From assembly GCF_015158295.1 (NCBI RefSeq), contig NZ_JACDXV010000002.1, positions 661,001-725,000 on the forward strand: 64,000 nucleotides of DNA. The letters are read 5' to 3'. Source of the stretch: Devosia faecipullorum. GTDB taxonomy: Bacteria; Pseudomonadota; Alphaproteobacteria; Rhizobiales; Devosiaceae. Below are positions 1 through 7,989 of this stretch, in pieces; within the stretch, counting starts at the first letter, position 1, and the number at the start of each line of letters is the position of its first letter. A program made the translations under genes and the position numbers. Under the pieces are notes generated by a model. It made no database searches. It was given only the letters and a program-made list of their open reading frames with translations, and was not told the origin of the DNA.

Positions 1-161
1 TCAACGGCCGTTTCAATGTCAGTTTCGATGACGTCAAGGCCATGCTCCTGGCCACGACCCGGCACCGCGTCCATCTGAATTTCGAAGGTCGCGCCGATGG
101 CGTGTCGCTGGAGGCGGTGTTGAACAGGCTCTTCGATTCCAGCATCAAGGGGGTGCTGTGA
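1..161 (+). CDS. MoxR-family AAA ATPase, C-terminal end (partial)
   Basis: Only the last 52 codons are present, read from base 3 to the TGA at 159-161. The tail contains the stretch ATTRHRVHLNFEG followed by a short helix, which is the usual C-terminal lid of MoxR-type AAA+ ATPases. These chaperone-like ATPases normally sit directly upstream of a DUF58 protein, exactly as here; in methanol-oxidation clusters the pair is called MxaR/MxaS and is thought to help activate or insert metal into the quinoprotein dehydrogenase. The stop overlaps the next start by four bases (GTGA), so the two are translationally coupled. The Walker motifs lie outside the window, so the assignment rests on the tail and the context. 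Confidence 0.75.
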   Translation, partial: NGRFNVSFDDVKAMLLATTRHRVHLNFEGRADGVSLEAVLNRLFDSSIKGVL

Positions 162-1033
162 AACCCTCTCCCATCCTGCTCGAGCAATTGTCCACGGCCC
201 GGTTCATGATGACAAGGGCCGCGCCGTCAGTTGGCATTGGCGAACGCCGGTCTTCGACCAAGGGAGTCGGCCTCGAATTTGCCGAGCATCGTCCCTATCG
301 GGCCGGCGACGATGTGCGCCATCTCGATCCGCGCGTCATGGCGCGTCTGGGCGAATCCTATATCCGGCAATATTTCGTCGACCGGCAATTGCCGATCTAC
401 ATCCTTCTTGATGGCACGCGATCCATGCTGGCGGGTCAGCCGCAGAAATTTGCCGTGGCCGCTCAGATCGCCCAACTCGCGGCCTTTGTCGGGCTCTCGG
501 AGGGCGATCGCGTCTGCGTCGGGGTTTCCGATGCCGCCGGTTTTCACTGGTCGCAGAAGCTGCAGGGCGGTGCGCGAGCGGAAATTCTGTTCAAATGGTT
601 CGAGGGCATCGTTCCCGGCGAACGCGGCGATTTCGGCCTCGATGTCGAACATGCGGCACGCGATATGGGCCGGGCCGCCTATGTGGTCGTGGTCAGCGAC
701 TGGTGGGACGAGCGGATGCAAAGGGCGCTCGACCTGCTGGAGGGGCAGGGGCATGAAGTCATCGGTATCCAGGTTGCTGCGCCCGAGGAGATCGATCCTT
801 CGGCGCTCGGCCATGGCAGCGTGCTGCTGGTGGACGATGAAACCGGTGACGAGGTGGATACGGTGATCGACGAAGCAGTCCTTGCCGAATATCGAAACAG
901 CCTGGATGCTTTCAAGGCAGGGCTGCGCCAGCGACTGATCAGCCGCGGCGGACGTTTCTTCTCGCTGTCGTCCAATGCCGACATTTCCAGGTTCTTCCTA
1001 CGCGATTTGCGCGCGGCCGGAGTATTGCTGTGA
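158..1033 (+). CDS. DUF58 domain protein (MxaS-like)
   Basis: A 291-residue protein with the DUF58 core YRAGDDVRHLD at about residues 47-57. It is followed by a von Willebrand A-like fold whose first strand ends in LLDGTRSM (a degenerate MIDAS, about 83-90). No signal peptide or membrane segment is evident, so it is probably cytoplasmic. DUF58 proteins act with MoxR ATPases in maturation of partner enzymes; beside PQQ methanol dehydrogenases the homologue is named MxaS. The GTG start overlaps the MoxR stop, and its own stop overlaps the next GTG start, which places it within one operon running to the ABC genes. A role in dehydrogenase maturation is inferred from context only. Confidence 0.8.
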   Translation: MKPSPILLEQLSTARFMMTRAAPSVGIGERRSSTKGVGLEFAEHRPYRAGDDVRHLDPRVMARLGESYIRQYFVDRQLPIYILLDGTRSMLAGQPQKFAVAAQIAQLAAFVGLSEGDRVCVGVSDAAGFHWSQKLQGGARAEILFKWFEGIVPGERGDFGLDVEHAARDMGRAAYVVVVSDWWDERMQRALDLLEGQGHEVIGIQVAAPEEIDPSALGHGSVLLVDDETGDEVDTVIDEAVLAEYRNSLDAFKAGLRQRLISRGGRFFSLSSNADISRFFLRDLRAAGVLL

Positions 1034-2010
1034 ACCAGACCAGTTCCGCCATCGAGGTTACAGGGCTCACCAAGCGCTATGGCAACATGACGGCGCTCGA
1101 TGCCGTCAATCTCAGCGTGCCGAACAATGTGATGTTTGCGCTACTGGGACCGAACGGGGCCGGCAAGACCACCTTGATCCATATTTTGTGCACCATCATG
1201 GCCGCGGACGAGGGCACCGCCTTTATCGGGGGCGCTGACATTCGCCGCCAGCCCGTGCAGGCCCGGCGCAATATCGGCGTGGTGTTTCAGGAACCAAGCC
1301 TCGATGACCGTCTGACGGCGTTCGAAAATCTCGATTTTCATGGCCGGGTCTACAATGTAAAGGCCGCAGAGCGCCGCCAGGGGATCGACGAACTCCTGGC
1401 GCTGGTAGAACTGGAAGACTGGCGCCACGCCGTGGTGCGCACCTTCTCTTCCGGCATGAAACGGCGGCTCGAAATCGCCCGCGCCCTGCTGCACAAGCCA
1501 AAAATCCTGTTCCTCGATGAACCCACCGTGGGTCTCGACGCGCAATCGCGCGCCGGTATCTGGAGCTATCTCGACATTCTGCGCCGGCAGCGCGACCTGA
1601 CCGTCGTGGTGACCACCCATTACATCGAAGAAGTTGAGAACTGCGATCAGGTGGCGATCATCGACCACGGCAAGATCATCGCCGACGGCTCACCGCTCGA
1701 TCTCAAGCGGCAATTCGGCAAGGAAACCGCCCGTATCATGCCCCGCGATGCGGCCGTTGCGGCCGAGCTGACGCAAAAATATGGCTGCCTGCAGCAGGCC
1801 AAGGATGGCAGCATCGTCGTCGATGCGGGAGCGCCGGGCTTTGCCGACGGATTTCTGGCCGAATTCGGTACCCGAATCCGCCAGGTCTCCTTCGACACGC
1901 CGAGCCTCGAAAGCGTTTTCCTGACGCTGACCGGACGGGAATTGCGCGACCGTGGCGCCGACGAGCATGAAAAGCGCAATGCCGCCGCCCGGCGAGGTCG
2001 CCGCTCATGA
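1030..2010 (+). CDS. ABC-2 type exporter ATPase, PQQ-dehydrogenase-associated (PedB/LutE-like)
   Basis: A 326-residue ABC ATPase with Walker A GPNGAGKTT (40-48), signature SSGMKRRLE (140-148) and Walker B KILFLDEP (158-165). The C-terminal extension ends in the SLESVFLTLTGREL motif typical of the CcmA/DrrA class that pairs with ABC-2 permeases. Such an ATPase beside quinoprotein genes matches the family found in PQQ-dependent alcohol dehydrogenase systems. In Pseudomonas putida (PedB) and Methylorubrum (LutE) related ATPases serve lanthanide uptake. Its likely permease is not the next gene but the one at 4779, beyond three genes of a different importer. The GTG start overlaps the DUF58 stop. 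The last ~20 residues are Arg-rich and may be disordered. Confidence 0.8.
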   Translation: MNQTSSAIEVTGLTKRYGNMTALDAVNLSVPNNVMFALLGPNGAGKTTLIHILCTIMAADEGTAFIGGADIRRQPVQARRNIGVVFQEPSLDDRLTAFENLDFHGRVYNVKAAERRQGIDELLALVELEDWRHAVVRTFSSGMKRRLEIARALLHKPKILFLDEPTVGLDAQSRAGIWSYLDILRRQRDLTVVVTTHYIEEVENCDQVAIIDHGKIIADGSPLDLKRQFGKETARIMPRDAAVAAELTQKYGCLQQAKDGSIVVDAGAPGFADGFLAEFGTRIRQVSFDTPSLESVFLTLTGRELRDRGADEHEKRNAAARRGRRS

Positions 2011-2759
2011 AGATCGCCCTCTACAGGCTGATTTTTCTCGCCGGGCTCATCGCGCTATGGTGGCTGGCTTCGACCATGGTCGAGCGCAATCTGGTCCCCT
2101 CGCCTTGGGCGACCTTGCTGGCGGCTCGGCAATTGATTGCCGAGGGTCGGCTGGCCGGTGCCTTGTTCGACAGCATTTCCATCTATCTGAGCGGCTATGC
2201 TGTCGCCATTCTCGTCGGCATCCCGATCGGGCTGATTATGGGCACCATGCGTACGCTGGGCAAGACGGTGGAGGTCTTCGTCTATGCGCTTTCGGCGACG
2301 CCGCGCGTTGCCTTCATCCCCCTGATCATCGTCTTTCTCGGCCTCGGACCGCAGGCAAAAATCCTCATCATCTTTCTCGGTGCGGTCATGCCGATCCTGA
2401 TCAACACCTATGCGGGTGCGCTGAATTCGGATCAGGAGCTGATCGAAATGGCCCGCTCGGTTGGCGCAAGGCGGCGGCGGATTTTCGGCAGCATCATCCT
2501 GCCCGGCGCCGTGCCCTTCATTCTTGTCGGTCTGCGTGTCGGCGCCACGATCGGTCTGATCAACACGGTGGTGGCCGAACTGTATACGGCCGTGAAGGGA
2601 TTGGGCGGATTGCTCGCCATTTACGGCAACACATTCCGCATGGCGGAGTATTTCGTCATCGTGCTGACGCTGGCTCTGATCGGCGTCGTCGTCACCGAAG
2701 CACTTAGATTTCTGGAAATTCGCCTGGGCCGCTGGCGCCGGAGCGATGCAATCGCATGA
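2007..2759 (+). CDS. SsuC/TauC-type ABC importer permease
   Basis: A 250-residue polytopic protein with about six hydrophobic segments and the cytoplasmic EAA loop of importer permeases (around residues 148-163, reading EMARSVGARRRRIFGSIILP). This BPD_transp_1 permease belongs to the nitrate/sulfonate/taurine/thiamine-precursor group. It starts in an ATGA overlap with the preceding ATPase. It forms a complete importer with the binding protein at 2788 and the ATPase at 3798. The substrate cannot be read from sequence; position inside a quinoprotein island suggests a small organic molecule or cofactor precursor linked to alcohol oxidation, but this is inference. Confidence 0.85.
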   Translation: MKIALYRLIFLAGLIALWWLASTMVERNLVPSPWATLLAARQLIAEGRLAGALFDSISIYLSGYAVAILVGIPIGLIMGTMRTLGKTVEVFVYALSATPRVAFIPLIIVFLGLGPQAKILIIFLGAVMPILINTYAGALNSDQELIEMARSVGARRRRIFGSIILPGAVPFILVGLRVGATIGLINTVVAELYTAVKGLGGLLAIYGNTFRMAEYFVIVLTLALIGVVVTEALRFLEIRLGRWRRSDAIA

Positions 2760-2787
2760 CCATGAAACCCACCCAAGGAGGAACACT

Positions 2788-3801
2788 ATGACATCGAGAA
2801 TTCTCGGAGCAATTGCGGCGGCTTTGCTGCTGACGACCCTGCCGGCCCAGGCCGAGCCGTTTCGCCTGATCGTGACCGATCTCGAGACCCCCTTGGTCCC
2901 GAATTCGGTCATGGATCTGGCCGTGCAACAGGGCTATTTTGACCGCGAGGGCGTCGAGGTCGAGCTGGTCCGCGTGCAGCAGACCCCCTCGGCGCTGGCC
3001 GCGATCCAGGCTGGCGAGGGCGAGATGGCCAATATCGGTGTCGATGCCTTGCTGCTGCTGGTGGCTGGTGGCGCATCTGACCTGCGCGCCGTGGTCTCGC
3101 CCAACAAGTCGCTGCCCTTCCTGATCGCCTCCAAGGAGGAAGTCGCCACCGCCGCCGATCTGGCCGGCAGGAGCTTCGGCGTGGGGCGCCCCGGCAGTCT
3201 CGATCAGACGCTGAGCGCCCGCGTCATGGCCGCCAATGGCATCGACACCGACGGGATCGAATTCGTCGCCCTTGGTCAGCCCAATGTCCGCGCCCAGGCC
3301 CTGGTGGCCGGGCAGGTGGACGCCACCACGATCTCAATCGGCGTATGGAGCTCCATTCCCGACAAGAGCGGCCTGCATGTGCTGATCGACCAGGACGCCT
3401 ATTATCGGGCCGCTCCTCAGGTGAGCAAAGTGAACATCGTCACCGAAAAGGTGCTCGAAGAGCGCCGCGACGATGTCAAGAAGGTGATTACCGCGCTGAT
3501 CAAGGCCTCGCGTGACTATGCTGCGGATTCGGGTGTCTGGGTGTCAGCCATGCAGGCGGCACTTCCCAATATCGAAAAAGCCACGCTCGATGAATTGGGC
3601 ACCAGCTTTGCCAAGAGCTGGAGCGTCAATGGCGGCCTCAGCAAGGATGAGCTGGATGCAACGGTCATCGAACTCTACAAGGGCGAGGACTTCGCTTCGT
3701 TGCACCCAGTGACGCTCGATGAATGGGTCGATTTCTCGATCGTCGATGAAGTTCTGGCCGACCTCGGCACCGAGGACAGCATGGATCCGGCGACGCGATG
3801 A
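2788..3801 (+). CDS. SsuA/THI5-like periplasmic substrate-binding protein
   Basis: A 337-residue secreted binding protein with a Sec signal peptide of about 22 residues ending in LPAQA. The mature part follows the NMT1/THI5/SsuA pattern: a search-and-bind N lobe (AVQQGYFDREGVEVELV), then GEGEMANIGVDALL. The ATG at 2788 is chosen because a strong AAGGAGG lies at 2775-2781; an in-frame earlier ATG at 2746 would put 14 unrelated residues before the signal peptide. The stop overlaps the ATPase start (ATGA at 3798). It is the ligand-capturing part of the importer formed with the permease at 2007 and the ATPase at 3798. The ligand is unknown. Confidence 0.85.
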   Translation: MTSRILGAIAAALLLTTLPAQAEPFRLIVTDLETPLVPNSVMDLAVQQGYFDREGVEVELVRVQQTPSALAAIQAGEGEMANIGVDALLLLVAGGASDLRAVVSPNKSLPFLIASKEEVATAADLAGRSFGVGRPGSLDQTLSARVMAANGIDTDGIEFVALGQPNVRAQALVAGQVDATTISIGVWSSIPDKSGLHVLIDQDAYYRAAPQVSKVNIVTEKVLEERRDDVKKVITALIKASRDYAADSGVWVSAMQAALPNIEKATLDELGTSFAKSWSVNGGLSKDELDATVIELYKGEDFASLHPVTLDEWVDFSIVDEVLADLGTEDSMDPATR

Positions 3802-4670
3802 TCGTTCCAATCGCCCCAGTTCAGCGTGATCTCACCGGCGTCCAGACAATGGAGCCGTACCGGATCGTGCTGGATGGGGTCTCCAAGACTTTTGGTGCCG
3901 GCGAAAAAACCGCCGGCACCGTCGCCCTCAAGGACGTGAACCTGTCGGTAAGAGACAAGTCCTTCATTTCCCTGCTCGGTCCCTCAGGCTGCGGCAAGAC
4001 GACGATCCTGCGCATCGTCAACGGCCTGATCAAGCCCGATAGCGGTAAGGTGCTGATCTCCGGCGCCGAGCCTCGGCCCGGCCCCAATATGGGCTTCGTG
4101 TTCCAGTCCTTCCGCCTGATTCCTTGGTCCACCATTCGCGGCAATATCGAATTTGCCCTGGTGGAAACGATCAAAGACAAGGCGGAGCGGCGTGAGCGCG
4201 CCGATCGCTATATCGAGCTGGTCGGTTTGCACCGCTTCGCCGATGCCTATCCGAACGAGCTGTCCGGCGGCATGCGCCAGCGCGTGGCCCTGGCGCGGGC
4301 GCTGGCGGGTGAACCTGACATCCTGCTCATGGACGAGCCCTTCGCCAGCATCGATGCGCAGACGCGCGAATTGATGCAGCTGGAATTGATGCGGCTGTGG
4401 TCGGCGCGGCAATCGGTGGCGCTTTTCGTCACCCACAGTGTCGATGAGGCCATTCTTCTGGCCGACCAGGTGGTGCTGATGGGACCGCGCCCCGGCCGCA
4501 TTCTGGAAGTCATCGATGTTGGCCTCGCGCGCCCGCGTTGGGAATACGATATTCGCGCCGAGAAGCGCTTCATCGAGTTGCGTGCCTATCTCTGGGACCG
4601 GATCCGCACCCTGGTGCTGACCGATCCCGAATCCGATTTTTACGGCCGGGATTTCGGAAACGGCGGCTAG
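3798..4670 (+). CDS. SsuB/TauB-type ABC importer ATPase
   Basis: A 290-residue importer ATPase with Walker A GPSGCGKTT (61-69), Q-loop VFQSFRLIPW, signature LSGGMRQR, Walker B ILLMDEPF and switch His in FVTHSVDEA. This is the nitrate/sulfonate/bicarbonate subfamily. The first 18 residues are not typical of the family, so translation could begin at the ATG at 3849 (MEPYRIV). The ATGA overlap with the binding-protein stop favours 3798. It completes a three-gene importer nested inside another ABC system. It is followed by an extragenic palindromic element rather than by a direct overlap, which may mark the old boundary of the nested unit. Confidence 0.85.
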   Translation: MIVPIAPVQRDLTGVQTMEPYRIVLDGVSKTFGAGEKTAGTVALKDVNLSVRDKSFISLLGPSGCGKTTILRIVNGLIKPDSGKVLISGAEPRPGPNMGFVFQSFRLIPWSTIRGNIEFALVETIKDKAERRERADRYIELVGLHRFADAYPNELSGGMRQRVALARALAGEPDILLMDEPFASIDAQTRELMQLELMRLWSARQSVALFVTHSVDEAILLADQVVLMGPRPGRILEVIDVGLARPRWEYDIRAEKRFIELRAYLWDRIRTLVLTDPESDFYGRDFGNGG

Positions 4671-4757
4671 AGCGCTTTCGGGGAAAGTTGCAGATTTTCC
4701 GTCTCGAAAGCGAGATAAATCAATAACCTGGAGCATTTCACAATGGTGACATGCTCC
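4671..4757. repeat. Extragenic palindromic repeat of Hyphomicrobiales type
   Basis: An 87-base intergenic element made of two hairpins. The first pairs CGCTTTCG (4673-4680) with CGAAAGCG (4705-4712) and holds an inner GGAAA/TTTCC pair. The second pairs GGAGCAT (4730-4736) with ATGCTCC (4751-4757). The arrangement GAGCGCTTTCGGG...GGAGCATTTCACAATG resembles a repeat seen in many rhizobial-group genomes; this is recognised from memory, not by search. It separates the nested importer from the ABC-2 permease and contains the ATG at 4743, which makes that start doubtful. Confidence 0.6.
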
Positions 4758-4778
4758 AGACGACTTGGGAGGATATCC

Positions 4779-5579
4779 TTGGGCCTGCTTGGGGGAATTT
4801 ACGCGATCTGGCTGCGCGAAGTGAAACGCGCCTTGCGTGACCGTGGCCAGTTGATCGGCGGCGTGAGCCGGCCGCTGATGTGGGTATTGATCATGGGCAT
4901 CGGCCTCAATCCCTATTTCCGGGGCGAGGTTTTCGGCGAAGTGCGTTTCGCCGTGCCCTATACCTATATCCAGTTCATCTTCCCCGCCATTGTCGTGCTC
5001 AACATCATGTATACGTCTGTGCAATCGGCCGTGTCAGTGATTTGGGACCGCGAATTCGGTTTCCTGCGGGAAGTGCTGGTTTCGCCCCTGCCGCGCTGGG
5101 CGGCCCTGTTGGGCAAGGTGCTGGGCGGCACGACGATTGCGGTTTTCCATGGCTGCCTCGTGCTTGTGCTGGCGCCTTTCGCCGATGTGGTGATCACCTG
5201 GGATCGGTTGGCGATGGGTCTGTTGCTGATGTTCCTCCTCGCCTTCGGCCTTACCTCGTTCGGCGTGGTCATCGCCTCGCGCATCCGCAGCTTTGAAGGC
5301 TTCGGCGTCTTCTCCAATGCCATCATCCTGCCGCTCTATTTCCTGTCCAGTTCGGTGTTTCCGCTCGATCCGGCATTGACCCGCGCGCAGACGCTGGTGG
5401 TCTATCCCGAATGGCTGGTGACGCTGGTGGAGTGGAACCCGGTCACCTATGCGGTCGACGCGCTGCGCGGCACCTTCATCCGCTTCAACCAGTTCGATCC
5501 CTCGATCGGGCCCATCCTCTTGTCCGCAATGGCCGTCGGCTTCTTCCTCTGGGCCCTGATCGATTTCCGGAAGGCTTGA
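4779..5579 (+). CDS. ABC-2 type permease, PQQ-dehydrogenase-associated (PedC/LutF-like)
   Basis: About 266 residues, polytopic, with the ABC-2 layout. A cytoplasmic N-terminal helix is followed by six membrane spans, and the internal motif VSPLPRWAALLGKVLGG marks the NodJ/DrrB fold. The TTG at 4779 is preferred because GGGAGGA lies at 4767-4773. The upstream ATG at 4743 falls within a palindromic repeat and would add atypical residues. The partner ATPase is probably the one at 1030, since the ATPase immediately upstream is of importer type. Homologues next to PQQ alcohol dehydrogenases (PedC, LutF) belong to lanthanide-acquisition systems, so rare-earth uptake is a reasonable but unproven role. 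Confidence 0.8.
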   Translation: MGLLGGIYAIWLREVKRALRDRGQLIGGVSRPLMWVLIMGIGLNPYFRGEVFGEVRFAVPYTYIQFIFPAIVVLNIMYTSVQSAVSVIWDREFGFLREVLVSPLPRWAALLGKVLGGTTIAVFHGCLVLVLAPFADVVITWDRLAMGLLLMFLLAFGLTSFGVVIASRIRSFEGFGVFSNAIILPLYFLSSSVFPLDPALTRAQTLVVYPEWLVTLVEWNPVTYAVDALRGTFIRFNQFDPSIGPILLSAMAVGFFLWALIDFRKA

Positions 5580-5581
5580 CC

Positions 5582-6433
5582 ATGGCGAATGCCAATAAGT
5601 CTGCCACCAGACGGCCGCGCTGGGTCGGCGACATCGGAACGCTGGCGATGATCGGCACCCTCTTCGCCGGCGTCTATCTGCTGCCGCCCGATCGCTCGTT
5701 CCGATCAATCGAGGAGACGGGCCGCATCACCGCCTGCATGCCGACATATTATCCGCCGCTGGTGACAGGCGATCCCGATGCGCCGGGCTTCGATGTCGAA
5801 TTGCTGGACAAGATTGCGCAAACGCTGGGCCTGCGGCTCAACGTGCTGTCCAACGCCGCGATGGCCAAGGATTTCAATCCGCGCAGCTGGCGGGTCACCC
5901 GGGCCCAATGCCAGGTGCTGGCGGGGGGCATTGCACTGACCAATCCGGTGCTCTCCTATCTGGATTCGACCCATCCCTATCTCTCGACCGGCTGGGCCAT
6001 CGTCTCCAAGGCCCCGCTTGATAGTCTCGATGGCAAGGTTATCGGCTTTTACGCCGGCCTTAGCGGGCTGGATCGGGTGGCGGTCAGCCGCGGCCTGCGC
6101 GCCATGGGCCTGAGGCCGGTCATCGTCGCCAGCGCCGCGGCAATGGAAGAGGGCATTGCGGATGGCAGCTTCGACGCGGGGCTCAGCGAGGCCCTTGTCT
6201 CCCGGCAGATCGCCGGCGCCAATGATTGGTCGGTGGCCTGGACCCCGGGAACGGAGGAGCGCTATCCGCTCGGCATCGGTTTGTGGAAGGGCGATCTGAC
6301 GCTCAAGCGCAAATTCATTGCGGCGCTCGACCAATTGCAGGCCGACGGCACGATCGATGCCCTCAAGGAAAAATACGACATTGCCGACATCGAAAGTGCT
6401 GTTGGCGGCGCGGTCCTACCGGCGCTGGAATAG
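5582..6433 (+). CDS. Membrane-anchored SBP_bac_3-like binding protein
   Basis: A 283-residue protein with a positively charged N terminus and one uncleaved-looking hydrophobic segment (about 20-36, TLAMIGTLFAGVYLL). A family-3 solute-binding fold follows, with ACMPTYYPPLV then GFDVELLDKIAQTLGL. ATG at 5582 follows the permease stop by two bases, so the genes are coupled. Binding-protein-like partners of this sort accompany quinoprotein dehydrogenases (MxaJ/XoxJ family) and also feed lanthanide ABC systems (LutA, PedA1). Here it ends the plus-strand operon and faces the dehydrogenase operon tail-to-tail. Whether it captures a metal, an alcohol or docks to the dehydrogenase cannot be told. Confidence 0.7.
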   Translation: MANANKSATRRPRWVGDIGTLAMIGTLFAGVYLLPPDRSFRSIEETGRITACMPTYYPPLVTGDPDAPGFDVELLDKIAQTLGLRLNVLSNAAMAKDFNPRSWRVTRAQCQVLAGGIALTNPVLSYLDSTHPYLSTGWAIVSKAPLDSLDGKVIGFYAGLSGLDRVAVSRGLRAMGLRPVIVASAAAMEEGIADGSFDAGLSEALVSRQIAGANDWSVAWTPGTEERYPLGIGLWKGDLTLKRKFIAALDQLQADGTIDALKEKYDIADIESAVGGAVLPALE

Positions 6434-6439
6434 CGCCGG

Positions 6440-7048
6440 TCAGGCCCCGGTAAAAGTGCGCAGATACGGCTCGATGGCGCGGAAGATCGCACCGCGATCG
6501 AGAACAGCCAGACCAACCAGCACCAGAGCGATGATGATCGTACGTGGCTGTACCATGGCATAGAGTTTCTGCGACAGGGCTTGCAGCAGGTATCCGCCGG
6601 CAAAGGGAGGCAGGGGGATAAGGTTGATGATCGCAAAGGTGATGCTCATCTGCGCGCAGATCCGCAGCGCCAGATTGATCATATTGGAATAGGATGCCGG
6701 CAGATAGGCAATGGTCAGCCCGCGCAATTGCAGCAGGGCCATGAACAGCGCCATCGGCACGATCAGACTGACCAACACCGCGCCAGCCAGCCCCGCCCGT
6801 CCATGGCGCAGATGCGCCGGATCGATGTCCAGCGGCCGGATCCAGCCGGCCATGCTCATCACGGCCGCGACGATGCCAAGCGGGGCGGCATGAACCAGCG
6901 GGTTGAGCGACAGGCGGCCCTCAAATCGGGCCCCCCTGTCGCCGAGCGCCGTTACCATACCGACCAGAGCGACCCCGTGGACCATGCCGACCAGCAGCAA
7001 GGCGATGATCCGCAGGATAATGATCTGCAGTGGTAGTTCGAAGCTCAT
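6440..7048 (-). CDS. M50 site-2-protease-like membrane protein lacking the catalytic residues
   Basis: A 202-residue polytopic membrane protein. Its layout follows the M50 site-2 protease family: the helix carrying HExxH, then GRLSLNPLVHAAPLG (44-58), the GWIRPLDIDPAHLR turn (68-81) and a late NLIPLPPFAGG segment (142-152). In active family members these sites read HExxH and NLxPxPPLDGG. Here the first reads HGVAL (24-28) and the second has Ala150 in place of the metal-binding Asp, so a peptidase function is unlikely. It is the last gene of the cytochrome-dehydrogenase operon and its start overlaps the preceding stop (7045-7048). A scaffold or assembly role at the membrane is inferred. Confidence 0.6.
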   Translation of the reverse strand: MSFELPLQIIILRIIALLLVGMVHGVALVGMVTALGDRGARFEGRLSLNPLVHAAPLGIVAAVMSMAGWIRPLDIDPAHLRHGRAGLAGAVLVSLIVPMALFMALLQLRGLTIAYLPASYSNMINLALRICAQMSITFAIINLIPLPPFAGGYLLQALSQKLYAMVQPRTIIIALVLVGLAVLDRGAIFRAIEPYLRTFTGA

Positions 7049-7887
7049 TGCGGCAGGCTCGTCGGACCAAGGTGAAATTCATCGATCATGTCGGCCAGCG
7101 TACCATCGGCGATCAGTTCGGCAATCGCCTCGCCGAGTGCGGAATTGAGATAGGTGTTGTTTGAACGGGTTGCTAGACCGATATCGGTTCGCCGATCAAC
7201 GAAGGGTAGTGGAAGGGTATGATAGCCCGCCGCTTCCGGATCGCCGTTGGTGGCAAAATAGACGGCCGGTTCCCAGATGACAGCAGCGCCGATCTCGCCG
7301 CTATCGAGCTGCTCCAGGATGCGCTGGTTGTGATAGAGGGTCGAGCGCTTCCAGCGCTGGTCCTGCGGCAGCGTGGACAGATAGGATTGCAGGCGGTTGT
7401 CCGAAACCGACATGCTGCGCGTGCCGATCCGCTGATCCAGCGGCAAATCCGCCAATTCTGCAATAGGCTGCCTGGTGATCAGCAGATTACCGGTGGAGAG
7501 ATAGGGCCGCGTCAGCAATAGCCAGTCCGGCACCGAGCTGGCCAGAACATAACCCATGATGACGTCGCACTTTTCCGCCAGCAGGATGAACAGGGCATCT
7601 TCCAGATAGGGTAGGCGATAGTCGAGCGGATTGGTGGGGATGCGTGGATTGGTCATGGCCACCAATTGCGGCTCTGCCAGGAGCACCGATCCGATCACTT
7701 CCGCCAAGGCCTGCTCGAACGGGGCCATCATCCCATCGGGATTGTAGCAAAAAGAAATGCTGTTCCCGTCCTGGCGCAGAATATCGGTGTAGAGGTCACG
7801 CGGCACCACATCGACATTGGGCTGGGCCTGCGCCGCTGTCAGCCCCAGGCCTGCGGCAAGACATATCGATCGGATGAGGTTTTTCAC
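7045..7887 (-). CDS. Quinoprotein dehydrogenase-associated periplasmic binding protein (MxaJ/XoxJ-like)
   Basis: A 280-residue protein with a signal peptide ending near AAQAQP and a family-3 solute-binding fold (SISFCYNPDGMMAPFEQALAE, later GNLLITRQPIAELADLP). Proteins of this type lie next to PQQ dehydrogenases and cytochrome c as MxaJ or XoxJ; structural work on XoxJ suggests a role in dehydrogenase activation rather than transport. It is downstream of the dehydrogenase but separated from it by a strong hairpin (7920-7952), which may reduce its expression relative to the enzyme. The stop overlaps the start of the M50-like gene. It is distinct in sequence from the membrane-anchored binding protein at 5582. 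Confidence 0.75.
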   Translation of the reverse strand: MKNLIRSICLAAGLGLTAAQAQPNVDVVPRDLYTDILRQDGNSISFCYNPDGMMAPFEQALAEVIGSVLLAEPQLVAMTNPRIPTNPLDYRLPYLEDALFILLAEKCDVIMGYVLASSVPDWLLLTRPYLSTGNLLITRQPIAELADLPLDQRIGTRSMSVSDNRLQSYLSTLPQDQRWKRSTLYHNQRILEQLDSGEIGAAVIWEPAVYFATNGDPEAAGYHTLPLPFVDRRTDIGLATRSNNTYLNSALGEAIAELIADGTLADMIDEFHLGPTSLPQ

Positions 7888-7919
7888 GCTGGATGGTCCA
7901 TTCTGCTCTCGTCATAAGA

Positions 7920-7952
7920 AGGGCCCGGCAAAGGTTTGCTTTGCCGGGCCCT
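7920..7952 (-). terminator. Strong hairpin between the PQQ dehydrogenase and the MxaJ/XoxJ-like gene
   Basis: A perfect 14-bp stem (AGGGCCCGGCAAAG at 7920-7933, CTTTGCCGGGCCCT at 7939-7952) with a five-base loop. On the minus strand it is followed by TTCTTATG, only partly U-rich. It lies 38 bases after the dehydrogenase stop. It could be an attenuating terminator or an mRNA-stabilising 3' structure that keeps dehydrogenase transcript high. Confidence 0.7.
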
Positions 7953-7989
7953 GATTTAAACCGTCAGCCCATCACCGGGCTGGCGTTGT

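Noticed and set aside
4743-5579. ATG at 4743 as start of the ABC-2 permease
   Set aside because: It lies within a palindromic repeat and lacks a ribosome binding site, while the TTG at 4779 has GGGAGGA at proper distance.
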